Positions 43,123-52,351 of a DNA stretch of 55,814 bases are shown here, piece after piece. Below the pieces are notes generated by a model. That model searched no databases. It saw only the letters and a program-made list of their open reading frames with translations, and was not told the origin of the DNA. Where the stretch lies: the NCBI GenBank assembly GCA_002399085.1, contig DHCY01000003.1:1-55814 (forward strand), in the 5' to 3' direction. The position numbers and the translations under genes were made by a program. This DNA comes from Anaerolineaceae bacterium UBA4890. GTDB lineage: Bacteria; Chloroflexota; Anaerolineae; Anaerolineales; Anaerolineaceae. Within the stretch, counting starts at the first letter, position 1. Each line of letters opens with the position of its first letter.

Positions 43123-44784
43123 TTGAACAGGACAGCGATTATTCAAGCCAGGCTCAGCTCAAGCCGCCTTCCGGGCAAAGTCTTACTGGAGGTGGACGGT
43201 GAGCCAATGCTGGCGCGGGTGGTCGCGCGTGTGCGCCAGGCTCGGCTCGTTGACAATATTGTTGTCGCTACGACCAGCGATCCGACAGATGAACCAATTT
43301 TGCACTATTGCCACGAGCACGGGATCGCTTGCTTCCGCGGAGACCCTTACGATGTGCTGGACCGCTTTTACCAGGCTGCGCTTGAATACAAAGCAGACGT
43401 GATTGTGCGTATTACTGCCGATTGCCCGATGATCGCGCCGGAAGAGATTGAACGCGTGATCCAGACCTTCTTGGAAAGCGGTGTCGATTTTGCTGCCAAC
43501 CGACTGCCTCCGCCTTTTAAGCGTACTACCCCAATCGGGATGGACACAGAAGTGTGCTCTTTTGAAGCACTGCAGCAAGCCTGGCAGCAGGCTGAAAGGC
43601 CCTACCAGCGTGAACACGTGATGCCCTATCTGTATGACACGCCGGGCAGGTTCAAGGTGCAGGTGGTGGATATGCAACCCAGCCTGGGGCATTTGCGCTT
43701 CACGGTCGACACTCCAGAAGATTTGCAACAGGCAAACCAGATCTATGCCGCTTTTGGCGGAAGAGATGATTTCAGCCTGAAGGAATTGCTGGCAGAAAAC
43801 GAGCGCCACCCGGAATGGCAAGCCGGGGTTTCCAAAGTTCAGCACAAAAACCTTTACGAAGTCGACCAGCGTGCTGCTTTAGAAAAACCTATGCGCAGGA
43901 GCGGTTCAGTGCCTTCCTGCCCGCTTTGTGGCAGCGCAAAGGTCAGAGATTTTGAAAAAGTAGAGTCGTTTGGGTTCCCTCTGCAATACCTTATCTGCGA
44001 AAATTGCGGCTTTGTTTTCCAGGACCCGAAGTCCAGCCAGGCGGCTGACCCCGATTTCTACCAACAGACTTATCGCCAGATCTACCAGGAAAGTGCCGAA
44101 CCGACCAATAAAGACCTGTATCAACAAACCCAGCGCGCGCTGAATCAGGCAGGTTGGCTGAGAAGTCTGGGTTACAACCAGTTCGAAAGGGTACTCGATA
44201 TTGGTGCATCTTCAGGGCTGCTTCTGCAGACCTTTTCGCAGCAGTTTGAGGCAGAGGTAACAGGCGTAGAGCCTGGCGATGCCTACCGCTCTCTGGCAGA
44301 GTCAAAAGGTATCCTGATGACTGATTCCATTGAAAAGCTAGTATCCAGCAGGTTTGCTCGGTTCGACCTGGTGACGCTGATGCACGTGCTGGAGCACCTT
44401 GAGCAGCCCGTACAGGTGTTGAGGCAAATTCGTGAAGACCTGCTTGCTGAAGAGGGATTGCTGTTGGTGGAGGTGCCTAACTTCTATGCGCACGATTCTT
44501 ATGAGCTAGCCCACCTCTCTTGTTTTACAGAACACACTCTACGTGAATTACTAAGATTAGCCGGCTTCGAGCCGATCGCAACCCGCAAACACGGCATGCC
44601 CCGTTCTGAGATTTTGCCGCTCTACCTGACTGTTCTTGCAAAACCTGACAGTACCAGTCAGCAAAAGTCCCCAAAACTAGAAAAAGCAGTCCGGCTGAAA
44701 CGCAGCCTGGGCATGCTCAGGCGTAAGCTCCTGACCCGGCTCAACCCGAGCCGAGCCTGGCTGCCCCTGGAGGGTAAGCAATGA
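43123..44784 (+). CDS. Fusion of SpsF-like cytidylyltransferase and zinc-ribbon SAM methyltransferase
   Basis: The 553-residue protein has two parts. Residues 1-250 are an SpsF/KdsB-type cytidylyltransferase: AIIQARLSSSRLPGKVL, a GDPYDVLDRFY stretch and VIVRITADCPMIAP. Residues about 265-520 begin with a zinc ribbon (CPLCGSAKVRDF, CENCGFVFQDP), then a class I methyltransferase (VLDIGASSGLLL, GVEPGDAYR, FDLVTLMHVLEHLEQP), like NovU/TylC-type sugar C-methyltransferases. The start is a TTG at 43123 with AGAAGGA 4 nt upstream; the longer frame is inside the lipoprotein gene. One protein could activate and methylate a sugar. Its substrate is unknown. Confidence 0.8.
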   Translation: MNRTAIIQARLSSSRLPGKVLLEVDGEPMLARVVARVRQARLVDNIVVATTSDPTDEPILHYCHEHGIACFRGDPYDVLDRFYQAALEYKADVIVRITADCPMIAPEEIERVIQTFLESGVDFAANRLPPPFKRTTPIGMDTEVCSFEALQQAWQQAERPYQREHVMPYLYDTPGRFKVQVVDMQPSLGHLRFTVDTPEDLQQANQIYAAFGGRDDFSLKELLAENERHPEWQAGVSKVQHKNLYEVDQRAALEKPMRRSGSVPSCPLCGSAKVRDFEKVESFGFPLQYLICENCGFVFQDPKSSQAADPDFYQQTYRQIYQESAEPTNKDLYQQTQRALNQAGWLRSLGYNQFERVLDIGASSGLLLQTFSQQFEAEVTGVEPGDAYRSLAESKGILMTDSIEKLVSSRFARFDLVTLMHVLEHLEQPVQVLRQIREDLLAEEGLLLVEVPNFYAHDSYELAHLSCFTEHTLRELLRLAGFEPIATRKHGMPRSEILPLYLTVLAKPDSTSQQKSPKLEKAVRLKRSLGMLRRKLLTRLNPSRAWLPLEGKQ

Positions 44785-45731
44785 CACCCTACCTGACGCT
44801 TTTCACCGCTCCCAAGGCATTCAGCGACGCACACACCAGCTTAATCCAGCATAATGCCCTGCGTTCATGGCAGGCTCTGGGCGATTCTGTGGCTGTCGTG
44901 GTGATTGGTGAAGAGGAAGGAATTGGCGATGCAGCGAATAGCTATGGTTTCAGCCACAGACCAGATGTTCGCCTGAACCGGCTGGGCACACCGCTGATCA
45001 GCTCCATTTTCGAACTCGGTCGCCAGGAAAACGACAGCCCCTTTTTGGCGTATGTCAATGCTGACATCATTCTCTTCCCGGAAACGCTCGATGTGATCCG
45101 CGCTGTTGCCAGCCAGGCTGAAAAATTTTTGATGATCGGGCAACGCTGGGATCTGGAAGTGCTGCAGCCGCTCGCTATTGAAGGCGATTGGGTGACTAAT
45201 TTAAAAAGCGTTATGCATAAAGAGGGTCGGTTGCATACCCGCACTGGCAGTGACTATTTCATCTTCCCCCGCTCCTGCTTCCGGGAAATTCCGGATTTCA
45301 CCGTCGGCAGGGCTGGCTGGGACAACTGGATGATCTACCAGGCAAGGCGGCAAGGTTGGAAGGCGGTCGATTGCAGTGCTGAGCTGGATATTATCCACCA
45401 GGATCACGACTATCGCCACCTGCCCGAGGGTAAACCGCATTACCGCCTCCCGGAAACCGGAGAAAACATCCGGCTTGCCGGCGGAAGACGGACAATTTTT
45501 GAGCTTGATGATGCCACTCACCGCCTGGTGGATGGGAAGCTTAAACCTATGCTGCTCACCTGGACAAGGTTTTGGCGCGAGCTGCAAAACGCACCACTAT
45601 TGAAATCGGACAATTACGCCCTGACACAAAGACTCTTCCAGCTCTTTCATCCGCGAAAAGCGCGGGTTGAGCGAGCAAAACAAGCCGAGATGGATCGCAA
45701 ATTGACTGAATCTGGTTTGGGAGGCAACTGA
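44781..45731 (+). CDS. Putative glycosyltransferase (GT-A-like)
   Basis: The 316-residue protein begins YLTLFTAPKAFSDAHTSLIQHNALRSW and has FLAYVNADIILFPETLDVIRA with a DxD-like NAD in the position of the GT-A metal site, and a second acidic region (GWDNWMIYQARRQGWKAVDCS). It overlaps both neighbours (ATGA at the start, TGATG at the end). I do not recognise a named family; a GT-A transferase fits the context. Confidence 0.6.
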   Translation: MTPYLTLFTAPKAFSDAHTSLIQHNALRSWQALGDSVAVVVIGEEEGIGDAANSYGFSHRPDVRLNRLGTPLISSIFELGRQENDSPFLAYVNADIILFPETLDVIRAVASQAEKFLMIGQRWDLEVLQPLAIEGDWVTNLKSVMHKEGRLHTRTGSDYFIFPRSCFREIPDFTVGRAGWDNWMIYQARRQGWKAVDCSAELDIIHQDHDYRHLPEGKPHYRLPETGENIRLAGGRRTIFELDDATHRLVDGKLKPMLLTWTRFWRELQNAPLLKSDNYALTQRLFQLFHPRKARVERAKQAEMDRKLTESGLGGN

Positions 45732-46753
45732 TGGCACGTTTGGGAACCAACCCTTCACGTGGACAGCAGCTCGGTTTCACACCCCCACGGGTGAGCGTGG
45801 CAGTGCTGGTTTACGCCCCCAACCAGGCTGGCTATTTTCAGCATCGCCTGGATGTGACCCGGCTGACGCTTGAGAGCATTATCACGAATACGCCTGAGCC
45901 CTTCGAGCTGCTGGTTTTTGACAATGGCAGCTGCCTGGAGATGACCGATTTCTTAAAAGAATTGCACCAGGCTGGAAAAATTGATACCCTGGTCCTTTCG
46001 CAACAGAATATTGGCAAGCTGAACGCGCTGTGGCGGATTGCCAACCTTGCCCAGGGTGAGGTGATCGCCTATAGCGACGATGACGTCTACCACTTGTCGG
46101 GTTGGCTGCCCAGTCACCTTCAAATTCTAGATACGTACCCCAATGTAGGCGCGGTGACCGGTTTTTACATCAAGCAGCGCGTGGTGATGAGCTCTGAAAG
46201 CACGCTGCAGTGGGTGAAAGGCTACGAAACGGAGCACCCTGACCTGGTGGAACGAGGCAATTTGATCCCACGCAAATGGGAAGAAGAGTATATGGACAAT
46301 TCCGGTCGGTCTGAAGAGCGCTACCAAGGTGAAATCGCCGGAGTTGAGGACATTTTGGTAGATTACCAGGGCGTGAAAGCCTGGGTCTCTGCCCACCATT
46401 TCCAGGTGCTCAGCCCCAAAAAGGTTTTGCTCGAGGTGCTGGCTGAGATGCTGGAAGACGGCTGGAGCGACCTGATGATGGGGCGCATGGTGGAAATGGA
46501 CGACCGCATGGATGCCAAAGGCTACCTGCGTCTGACCACACACGAGCAGACCATGCGTCTGCTGGGTAATGCCATTGATGATGAAGTCCAGGGGCTTGCA
46601 GCCAGGGATGGGATTAGCACCCAGGCTGCTTTAAGCAACGCTGCTTCAGAGAAGAGAACCGGCATTTGGAATAACAAGCTGATCCAGAAACTGGCGCAGC
46701 GGACAATTAACTGGCTCTACCGCGGTTTACATGAAAACAGGAGGAACGGATGA
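45731..46753 (+). CDS. Glycosyltransferase family 2
   Basis: The 340-residue GT-A enzyme has RVSVAVLVYAPNQ, ITNTPEPFELLVFDNGS, VLSQQNIGKLNALWRIANLAQGEVIAYSDDDVYH with the catalytic-metal DDD, and GWLPSHLQILDTYPNVGAVTG. It probably elongates the glycan in the cytoplasm. The ATG overlaps the preceding stop by one base and its end overlaps the next gene by 4 bp. Confidence 0.85.
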   Translation: MARLGTNPSRGQQLGFTPPRVSVAVLVYAPNQAGYFQHRLDVTRLTLESIITNTPEPFELLVFDNGSCLEMTDFLKELHQAGKIDTLVLSQQNIGKLNALWRIANLAQGEVIAYSDDDVYHLSGWLPSHLQILDTYPNVGAVTGFYIKQRVVMSSESTLQWVKGYETEHPDLVERGNLIPRKWEEEYMDNSGRSEERYQGEIAGVEDILVDYQGVKAWVSAHHFQVLSPKKVLLEVLAEMLEDGWSDLMMGRMVEMDDRMDAKGYLRLTTHEQTMRLLGNAIDDEVQGLAARDGISTQAALSNAASEKRTGIWNNKLIQKLAQRTINWLYRGLHENRRNG

Positions 46754-47745
46754 AATTTCTGATAGCTGGCTTGGGTTCAATCGGGCGCAGGCACCTGCGC
46801 AACCTGAAATTGTTGGGGCAAACCGATCTGATACTTTACCGCACGCACCAGGCAACCCTGCCAGACACCGACCTGGTGGATTACCCGGCGTACACCAATT
46901 TGCAGGAAGCGCTGGAGCAGAAGCCGGATGGTGTGATTGTCTCAAACCCAACCGCCTTGCACCTGGAAGTAGCGACTGCCTCGGCGAAGGCTGGCGCAGC
47001 GCTGTTGATTGAAAAACCGGTCTCAGACAGCCTGATCGGCATCCGTGAACTTCAGGAAGCGCTCGACCAGGCTGGCAAGCCCGCACTGGTTGGCTTTCAC
47101 CTGCGCTACCACCCGGTTTTGATCCAGATCAAAGCGCTGATCGACAACGACGTGTTAGGGAAACCGTTGAAAGCGCACGCTCATTGGGGCGAATTTTTGC
47201 CTGGTTGGCACCCCTGGGAAGATTACCGGCATTCCTATGCCGCCCGGGCTGATTTGGGTGGGGGAGCGCTGAACACGCTTTCGCACCCGATCGATTACCT
47301 GCGCTGGATGATGGGAGAAGTTCGTTCCCTTTCAGCCAGGCTGGATAACCTGAGCCCATTGGAGCTGGACGTGGAAGACAACGCTGAACTGATTTTGAAG
47401 TTCCATTCCGGATCTCTGGGCACGATCCACCTGGATTATTACCAGCGACCTCCTTCGCATACGCTCGACATCGCCTTCGAAAAAGGTCGGGTTCGCTGGG
47501 ATAGCCGCTCGGGCTGCGCGACCATCGAAAACGCAGAGCAAGAAACCATCGAAACCATCTGCCCGCCTGACGGTTTCGATCGCAATGACATGTTTTTAGC
47601 TGAGATGAAAGATTTCATCCGGCTGACCCAGGAAGAGGATTTCCCGCATTGCACCCTAGCAGATGGCAAACGTGTGCAAAAGATAGTAGAAGTAGCGCGT
47701 CAGAGCTCATCACAGAGCGGTTGCTCGGTCCACCTGCCTTCATAG
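46750..47745 (+). CDS. Gfo/Idh/MocA-family sugar oxidoreductase
   Basis: The 331-residue protein begins MKFLIAGLGSIGRRHLRNL (NAD(P)-binding GxGSIG), has the family EKP motif (LLIEKPVSDS) and GGGALNTLSHPIDYLRWMMGE with the conserved histidine and aspartate. These enzymes oxidise or reduce NDP-sugars such as WlbA/FdtA-type intermediates. It overlaps the preceding gene by 4 bp. Confidence 0.87.
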   Translation: MKFLIAGLGSIGRRHLRNLKLLGQTDLILYRTHQATLPDTDLVDYPAYTNLQEALEQKPDGVIVSNPTALHLEVATASAKAGAALLIEKPVSDSLIGIRELQEALDQAGKPALVGFHLRYHPVLIQIKALIDNDVLGKPLKAHAHWGEFLPGWHPWEDYRHSYAARADLGGGALNTLSHPIDYLRWMMGEVRSLSARLDNLSPLELDVEDNAELILKFHSGSLGTIHLDYYQRPPSHTLDIAFEKGRVRWDSRSGCATIENAEQETIETICPPDGFDRNDMFLAEMKDFIRLTQEEDFPHCTLADGKRVQKIVEVARQSSSQSGCSVHLPS

Positions 47746-47792
47746 AGTCAGCCCGATGGTAAAATCCAAGCAAAAGAAATGAAGATGTGAGA

Positions 47793-48620
47793 ATGGCAGA
47801 ATCGATATTAAAGAAATTTGAAATGACCGGTAAAACCGTAATTGTGACAGGAGCGGCTGGTTTGCTGGGTAAGCAATTCAGCCTGGCATTAGCCCAGGCT
47901 GGCGCGAACGTGCTGCTGGCTGATCTGGCTGAAGAGAGCGCTGTGAAAAACGCGCTCGAATTGAAAAATGAAGGTCTCAGCGCTGCTGCGGTTCGGGTGG
48001 ATGTCACTGATCCTGCTTCAACGAAGGCAATGGTAGAGGACGCGCTGAGTGTTTTTGGTAGTGTGGATGTGCTGATCAACAGTGCTGCCCTTGACCCGAA
48101 ATTTGACCCTGCCAATGCCGGCTCTCAGGTCGCCAATGCCTTCGAGACTTATTCGCTCGAATCCTGGCGCACGGCGCTGGATGTGAACCTGACCGGTATG
48201 TTCCTGGCATCTCAGGCTGCTGTAGCGCCGATGCTGGAGGCAGGTTCAGGTGTGATCGTCAATATTTGTTCCACCTACGGGTTGGCTGGACCAGATCAAC
48301 GCCTTTATGAGCGCCCGGATGGCAGCCGCTCGTTTAAACCGGTGTATTATTCGGTGACCAAAGCCGGCGTGCTGGGCTTTACCAGGTATTTGGCTACGTA
48401 TTATGCAGGTAAAAATATCCGCGTCAACGCGCTCACACCTGGCGGGGTCTACAACAATCATGATGAGGTATTCACGAAGCAATACAGCAGCCGCACGGTG
48501 TTAGGGCGGATGGCGAACATCGATGAAATGAGCGCGGCAATGCTCTTTTTGTGCAGCGACGCCAGTTCGTATATGACCGGCAGCAACCTGGTGGTCGACG
48601 GAGGGTGGACGGCTTGGTAA
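47793..48620 (+). CDS. SDR-family oxidoreductase
   Basis: From the ATG at 47793 (275 residues; a GTG at 47787 is also possible) the protein has TGAAGLLGKQFSLALAQAGA, the NSAAL strand, and VYYSVTKAGV with the catalytic YxxxK. The C-terminus (ASSYMTGSNLVVDGGWTAW) is typical of classical SDRs. It is separated from the oxidoreductase by 47 bp and overlaps the next gene. It likely acts on a sugar intermediate. Confidence 0.82.
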   Translation: MAESILKKFEMTGKTVIVTGAAGLLGKQFSLALAQAGANVLLADLAEESAVKNALELKNEGLSAAAVRVDVTDPASTKAMVEDALSVFGSVDVLINSAALDPKFDPANAGSQVANAFETYSLESWRTALDVNLTGMFLASQAAVAPMLEAGSGVIVNICSTYGLAGPDQRLYERPDGSRSFKPVYYSVTKAGVLGFTRYLATYYAGKNIRVNALTPGGVYNNHDEVFTKQYSSRTVLGRMANIDEMSAAMLFLCSDASSYMTGSNLVVDGGWTAW

Positions 48621-49852
48621 AGCAGACTGAAGTTCTGGCGCTGATCCCAGCCCGTGGCGGCTCGAAAGGCATACCGCGAAAGAATTTGCGGGATTTTGCG
48701 GGGGCACCGCTGATTGCTTACAGCATTTGGGCGGCTTTGCAGGCAGAGCTTGTCAGCCGGGTGATCGTCTCGACTGATGATGAAGAAATTGCTGAGGTTG
48801 CCCGTTCGTGGGGTGCCGAGGTGCCTTTTATTCGCCCGGCAGAACTTGCCCAGGATGACACCACCGATTTGCCGGTCTTCGACCACTGTTTACAGTGGCT
48901 CAAGGAAAATGAAGGTTACCAGCCGGATATCGTCGTGCAGCTGCGCCCGACTTCACCAGTGAGACCAATGGGGCTGATAGATGATGCTGTTATAAAGCTG
49001 CTCGAAGAGCCAGCAGCCGACTGCGTTCGTGGGGTGGTTCCATCGGGTCAAAACCCCTTCAAGATGTGGTGGATTGACAGCTGCGGTCAGCTCGAACCGC
49101 TTTTGACGGTGGCTGGGCTCAGCGAAGCATACAATGCACCCCGGCAGGCACTGCCAAAAACCTATTGGCAGACCGGGCACATCGACGCGATCTGTACGAA
49201 GACAATTATAGAGAAACACAGTCTGACAGGCGACGTGATTTTGCCGATCCTGATTGACCCCCTTTATACGGTTGATATCGACACACCGGCTGACCTGCAG
49301 CGCTATGCAAAACTGATGCTCGACCCACACATCCAGGCGGTTGACCCCCTGAAAAGACGGCGATCCTTCCCGGAAAATGTCAGTACCCTGGTGATGGATT
49401 TCGATGGCGTTTTAACCGATGATATGGTCTACACTGACGAGAACGGAACAGAGAGCGTGCGCTGCAGCCGATCGGACGGTTTTGGCATTTCTCTTTTAAA
49501 AGAAAATACCAGGGTACATGCACTGATCATGTCCCGTGAGACCAACCCAGTGGTCAGCGCCCGCGCAAAAAAACTGGACATCGAAGTTTTCCAATCGGTG
49601 TATCAGAAAGATCAGGCGATTCAGGCATTGATTGCTGAGCGCAATCTGGTGTCAGGTGAAGTTATTTTCGTAGGAAACGATTTGCCCGATCTGGCGGTAT
49701 TGCCTTACGTAGGCTTTTTTGCCTGCCCAGCGGATGCCCACCCCGAGGTAGTAAGGCAAGCCGATCTGGTGCTTGAACATGCTGGCGGTGAGGGGGCGGT
49801 TCGGGAATTGATTGAAATTATTATTGAAACAACAGCTAAAAAGGAGTTGTAA
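48614..49852 (+). CDS. Fusion of NeuA-type CMP-nonulosonate synthetase and KdsC-like HAD phosphatase
   Basis: The 412-residue protein joins a NeuA-type cytidylyltransferase (residues 1-235: LALIPARGGSKGIPRKNLRDFAG, PVFDHCLQWL, VVQLRPTSPVRP) to a HAD phosphatase (about 265-405: LVMDFDGVLTDDMVYTDENG, RSDGFGISLLKENTRVHALIMS, VGNDLPDLAVLPYVG, AGGEGAVRE). The HAD part resembles KdsC, where GDD is usual and here is GND. Such fusions activate sialic or Kdo-type sugars and may also dephosphorylate the 9-phosphate. The start is a TTG at 48614 with GGAGG upstream, overlapping the SDR gene by 7 bp; an ATG further up lies within that gene. Confidence 0.85.
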   Translation: MVKQTEVLALIPARGGSKGIPRKNLRDFAGAPLIAYSIWAALQAELVSRVIVSTDDEEIAEVARSWGAEVPFIRPAELAQDDTTDLPVFDHCLQWLKENEGYQPDIVVQLRPTSPVRPMGLIDDAVIKLLEEPAADCVRGVVPSGQNPFKMWWIDSCGQLEPLLTVAGLSEAYNAPRQALPKTYWQTGHIDAICTKTIIEKHSLTGDVILPILIDPLYTVDIDTPADLQRYAKLMLDPHIQAVDPLKRRRSFPENVSTLVMDFDGVLTDDMVYTDENGTESVRCSRSDGFGISLLKENTRVHALIMSRETNPVVSARAKKLDIEVFQSVYQKDQAIQALIAERNLVSGEVIFVGNDLPDLAVLPYVGFFACPADAHPEVVRQADLVLEHAGGEGAVRELIEIIIETTAKKEL

Positions 49853-50727
49853 TGGCTCGAGAAATTTATCTTGGAAATCGTTGGGTTGGCGATGGTCATC
49901 CGACCTATATTATTGGTGAGATAGGCATTAATCACAACGGTGATCTTGAGGTTGCAAAGAGCCTGATGTTGGCAGCCAAACAGGCTGGCATCGACGCCGT
50001 TAAATTCCAAAAACGCACTCCCGAAATCTGTGTGCCGTTGGAACAGCAAAACCAGATGCGCGACACCCCCTGGGGTTACATTACTTATCTCGATTACCGT
50101 TACAAGGTTGAGTTCGACCAGGAAGCATACACAGAGATCGACCGATACGCTAAAGAACTGGAGCTGGATTGGTTTGCATCTTCGTGGGATATTCCTTCTT
50201 TGGAGTTTATGGAAAGCTTCGACCCACTCACGCATAAGATCCCTTCGGCTCTGCTGACGGATAAAGAGTTGCTGCGCGCGCACCGTGAAACTGGCAAGCC
50301 GATCATTGTCTCGACCGGCATGTCCACCATGGAGCAGATCAGAGAAGCAGTGGAAATTTTGGGCGAAGATAAGATCGTCTTGTGCCACACCACCAGCTCC
50401 TACCCATGCCCGCCGGAAGAACTGAACCTGCGCATGATCCAAACCCTGCGCGACGCCTTCAGCTGCCCAATTGGTTATTCAGGACACGAGGTGGGTCTGG
50501 TGCCGACCGTGGTGGCAGCGGCAATGGGTGCCTGCCTGGTGGAACGTCATATCACGCTCGACAGGGCTATGTGGGGGTCGGACCAAAGCGCTTCAGTGGA
50601 ACCACAAGGAATCGCCACGTTAGTTAAGTATATTCGTGTGACCGAAAAGTCACTTGGTGATGGCGTTAAAAAAGTCTATGACAGCGAGCAGTCTTCGCTG
50701 AAGAAATTAAGGCGGATCAGCCAGTAA
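49852..50727 (+). CDS. NeuB-type nonulosonic acid synthase lacking the SAF domain
   Basis: The 291-residue protein has the NeuB catalytic barrel: YIIGEIGINHNGDLEVAKSLMLAAKQAGIDAVKFQKRTPE, IIVSTGMSTMEQIREAVEIL, IGYSGHEVGLVPTVVAAAMGACLVERHITLDR and WGSDQSASVEP. Typical NeuB proteins have about 345 residues and end in a SAF domain; this one stops after SLKKLRRISQ, so the SAF domain is missing. It overlaps the preceding gene by one base (TAATG). It is the second NeuB homologue of the cluster and could use a different acceptor. Confidence 0.85.
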   Translation: MAREIYLGNRWVGDGHPTYIIGEIGINHNGDLEVAKSLMLAAKQAGIDAVKFQKRTPEICVPLEQQNQMRDTPWGYITYLDYRYKVEFDQEAYTEIDRYAKELELDWFASSWDIPSLEFMESFDPLTHKIPSALLTDKELLRAHRETGKPIIVSTGMSTMEQIREAVEILGEDKIVLCHTTSSYPCPPEELNLRMIQTLRDAFSCPIGYSGHEVGLVPTVVAAAMGACLVERHITLDRAMWGSDQSASVEPQGIATLVKYIRVTEKSLGDGVKKVYDSEQSSLKKLRRISQ

Positions 50728-50728
50728 G

Positions 50729-52351
50729 ATGAAGCCAGCCAACTTTATTAGCCGGTTGCAAAACCGGGCAAAGCGGGATGCAACCCGACGCAAAAGTTAT
50801 AGCGACCTGCGCGCGATGTCGCAGCGTGTTTGTGACCACGCGCCTGAACCACACCAGAAGCCGATAATTTTCTTTGATGCTTCCACCCGCCTGGATGGCA
50901 TGAGCCTGAATGCCGGTTTCGCCATAGTGAGCGCCTGGTCGTTGAGCTTGCAGGGTGTACCGATTGTACATTTTGTTTGTGCAGCCGGGATGAAGCCCTG
51001 CGTTTTGGGGACCAACCGCAAAGACCCTAACGCTGCCCCGCCGTGTGCCAGTTGTATGAGGCAGTCTGCAGCCACTTTTGCGAATAGCCAGGTGAGCAGG
51101 TTTGAGTATCTGAGCGACGCTGAATTTGAACAGGCAATCACAAACCTCGACCTGCCAGGCTTGATGAGTTTCGAGTACCAGAGCATGCCTCTGGGAAAGA
51201 TAGTTTTGCCATCCATTCGCTGGATATTGCGCCGGCATCACCTGCTGGATGACCGATATACCCGGGAACTGTACAAAAATTATCTGCAATCTGCCTGGTC
51301 GCTGGCTGGACAATTTGAAAAGTTGCTCGAGGAAACCAAACCTCTATCGGTAGTGGTCTTCAATGGCATGCAGTATCCAGAGGCAACTGCCCGCTGGCTT
51401 GCCCAAAGGCGCGGCATCCGCGTGGTCAGCCATGAGGTTGGCTTGCAGCCAATGAGCGCGTACTTTACAGACGGAGATGCCACCGCCTACGACCTGGATA
51501 TTCCGAAAGATTTCCAACTGAGCCAGACTCAGAACGAGAAACTGGATGCCTACCTTACCGCCCGTTTTAAGGGTGATTTTCACATGGCAGGGGTGCAATT
51601 TTGGCCCGAGATGAGCCAGCTGAGCCCGGAATTTGTGCGGTATGCCAAAGGCTTTAGACAGGTGGTGCCTGTTTTTACGAACGTCATTTTTGACACCAGC
51701 CAGCCACATGCCAACGTGATATTTGAAGATATGTTCACCTGGCTGGACCAGGTTTTGGAAGTTGCCAGGAGTCACCCTGAGACGTTTTTCGTGATTCGTG
51801 CCCACCCTGATGAAGCCAGGGCAGGCAAAGCCAGTGAAGAATCGGTGGCAGAGTGGGCTGAAAGGCGACAGATCGAAAAAATTGACAACGTGCGTTTTAT
51901 TCCTCCTCAGGAATTTATCAATTCCTATGACCTGATTCGCATGGCGAAATTCGTGCTGATTTACAACTCCACTATTGGCATGGAGGCCTCCATCCTGGGA
52001 GCCGGTGTGCTTTCTGCCGGTAAAGCGCGCTATACCGCTTCGGACGTGGTCTGGTTCCCGAAAGACAAAACGTCCTACCTTACCCAACTGGAAGCATTGC
52101 TGCAAACCGAACGGGTTGATGTTCCGCTGCATTTTAAAACCAATGCCCGGCGTTTCCTATATTGGCAACTCTACCGCTCATCACTCAGCTTCGAGGAGTT
52201 CCTCGAGCCGGATGGCATTTGGGCGGGGTATGTGAAACTCAAAGAATTTGAAACGGAGTCCCTCTTGCCTGGTCATTCGCAAACTTTGGCGACAATCAGC
52301 GACGGGCTGTTGAACAACAGTGATTTTATGCTCAAGGAGGAACGAGAATGA
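50729..52351 (+). CDS. KpsC/KpsS-like capsule polysaccharide biosynthesis protein (GT-B fold), second copy
   Basis: The 540-residue protein resembles the gene at 35808 in its donor half: FFVIRAHPDEARAGKASEES (about 350-370), VRFIPPQEFINSYDLIRMAKFVLIYNSTIGMEASILGAGVLSAGKA. The N-terminal half has GMSLNAGFAIVSAW and a cysteine group (C-x6-C and CASC at about 88-112) not seen in the other copy. It begins one base after the NeuB-like gene. Its substrate is unknown. Confidence 0.7.
   Translation: MKPANFISRLQNRAKRDATRRKSYSDLRAMSQRVCDHAPEPHQKPIIFFDASTRLDGMSLNAGFAIVSAWSLSLQGVPIVHFVCAAGMKPCVLGTNRKDPNAAPPCASCMRQSAATFANSQVSRFEYLSDAEFEQAITNLDLPGLMSFEYQSMPLGKIVLPSIRWILRRHHLLDDRYTRELYKNYLQSAWSLAGQFEKLLEETKPLSVVVFNGMQYPEATARWLAQRRGIRVVSHEVGLQPMSAYFTDGDATAYDLDIPKDFQLSQTQNEKLDAYLTARFKGDFHMAGVQFWPEMSQLSPEFVRYAKGFRQVVPVFTNVIFDTSQPHANVIFEDMFTWLDQVLEVARSHPETFFVIRAHPDEARAGKASEESVAEWAERRQIEKIDNVRFIPPQEFINSYDLIRMAKFVLIYNSTIGMEASILGAGVLSAGKARYTASDVVWFPKDKTSYLTQLEALLQTERVDVPLHFKTNARRFLYWQLYRSSLSFEEFLEPDGIWAGYVKLKEFETESLLPGHSQTLATISDGLLNNSDFMLKEERE

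Noticed and set aside
51344..52132. 262-codon minus-strand frame within the second KpsC-like gene
   Set aside because: Shadow of the plus-strand gene, whose donor-site motifs are clear.
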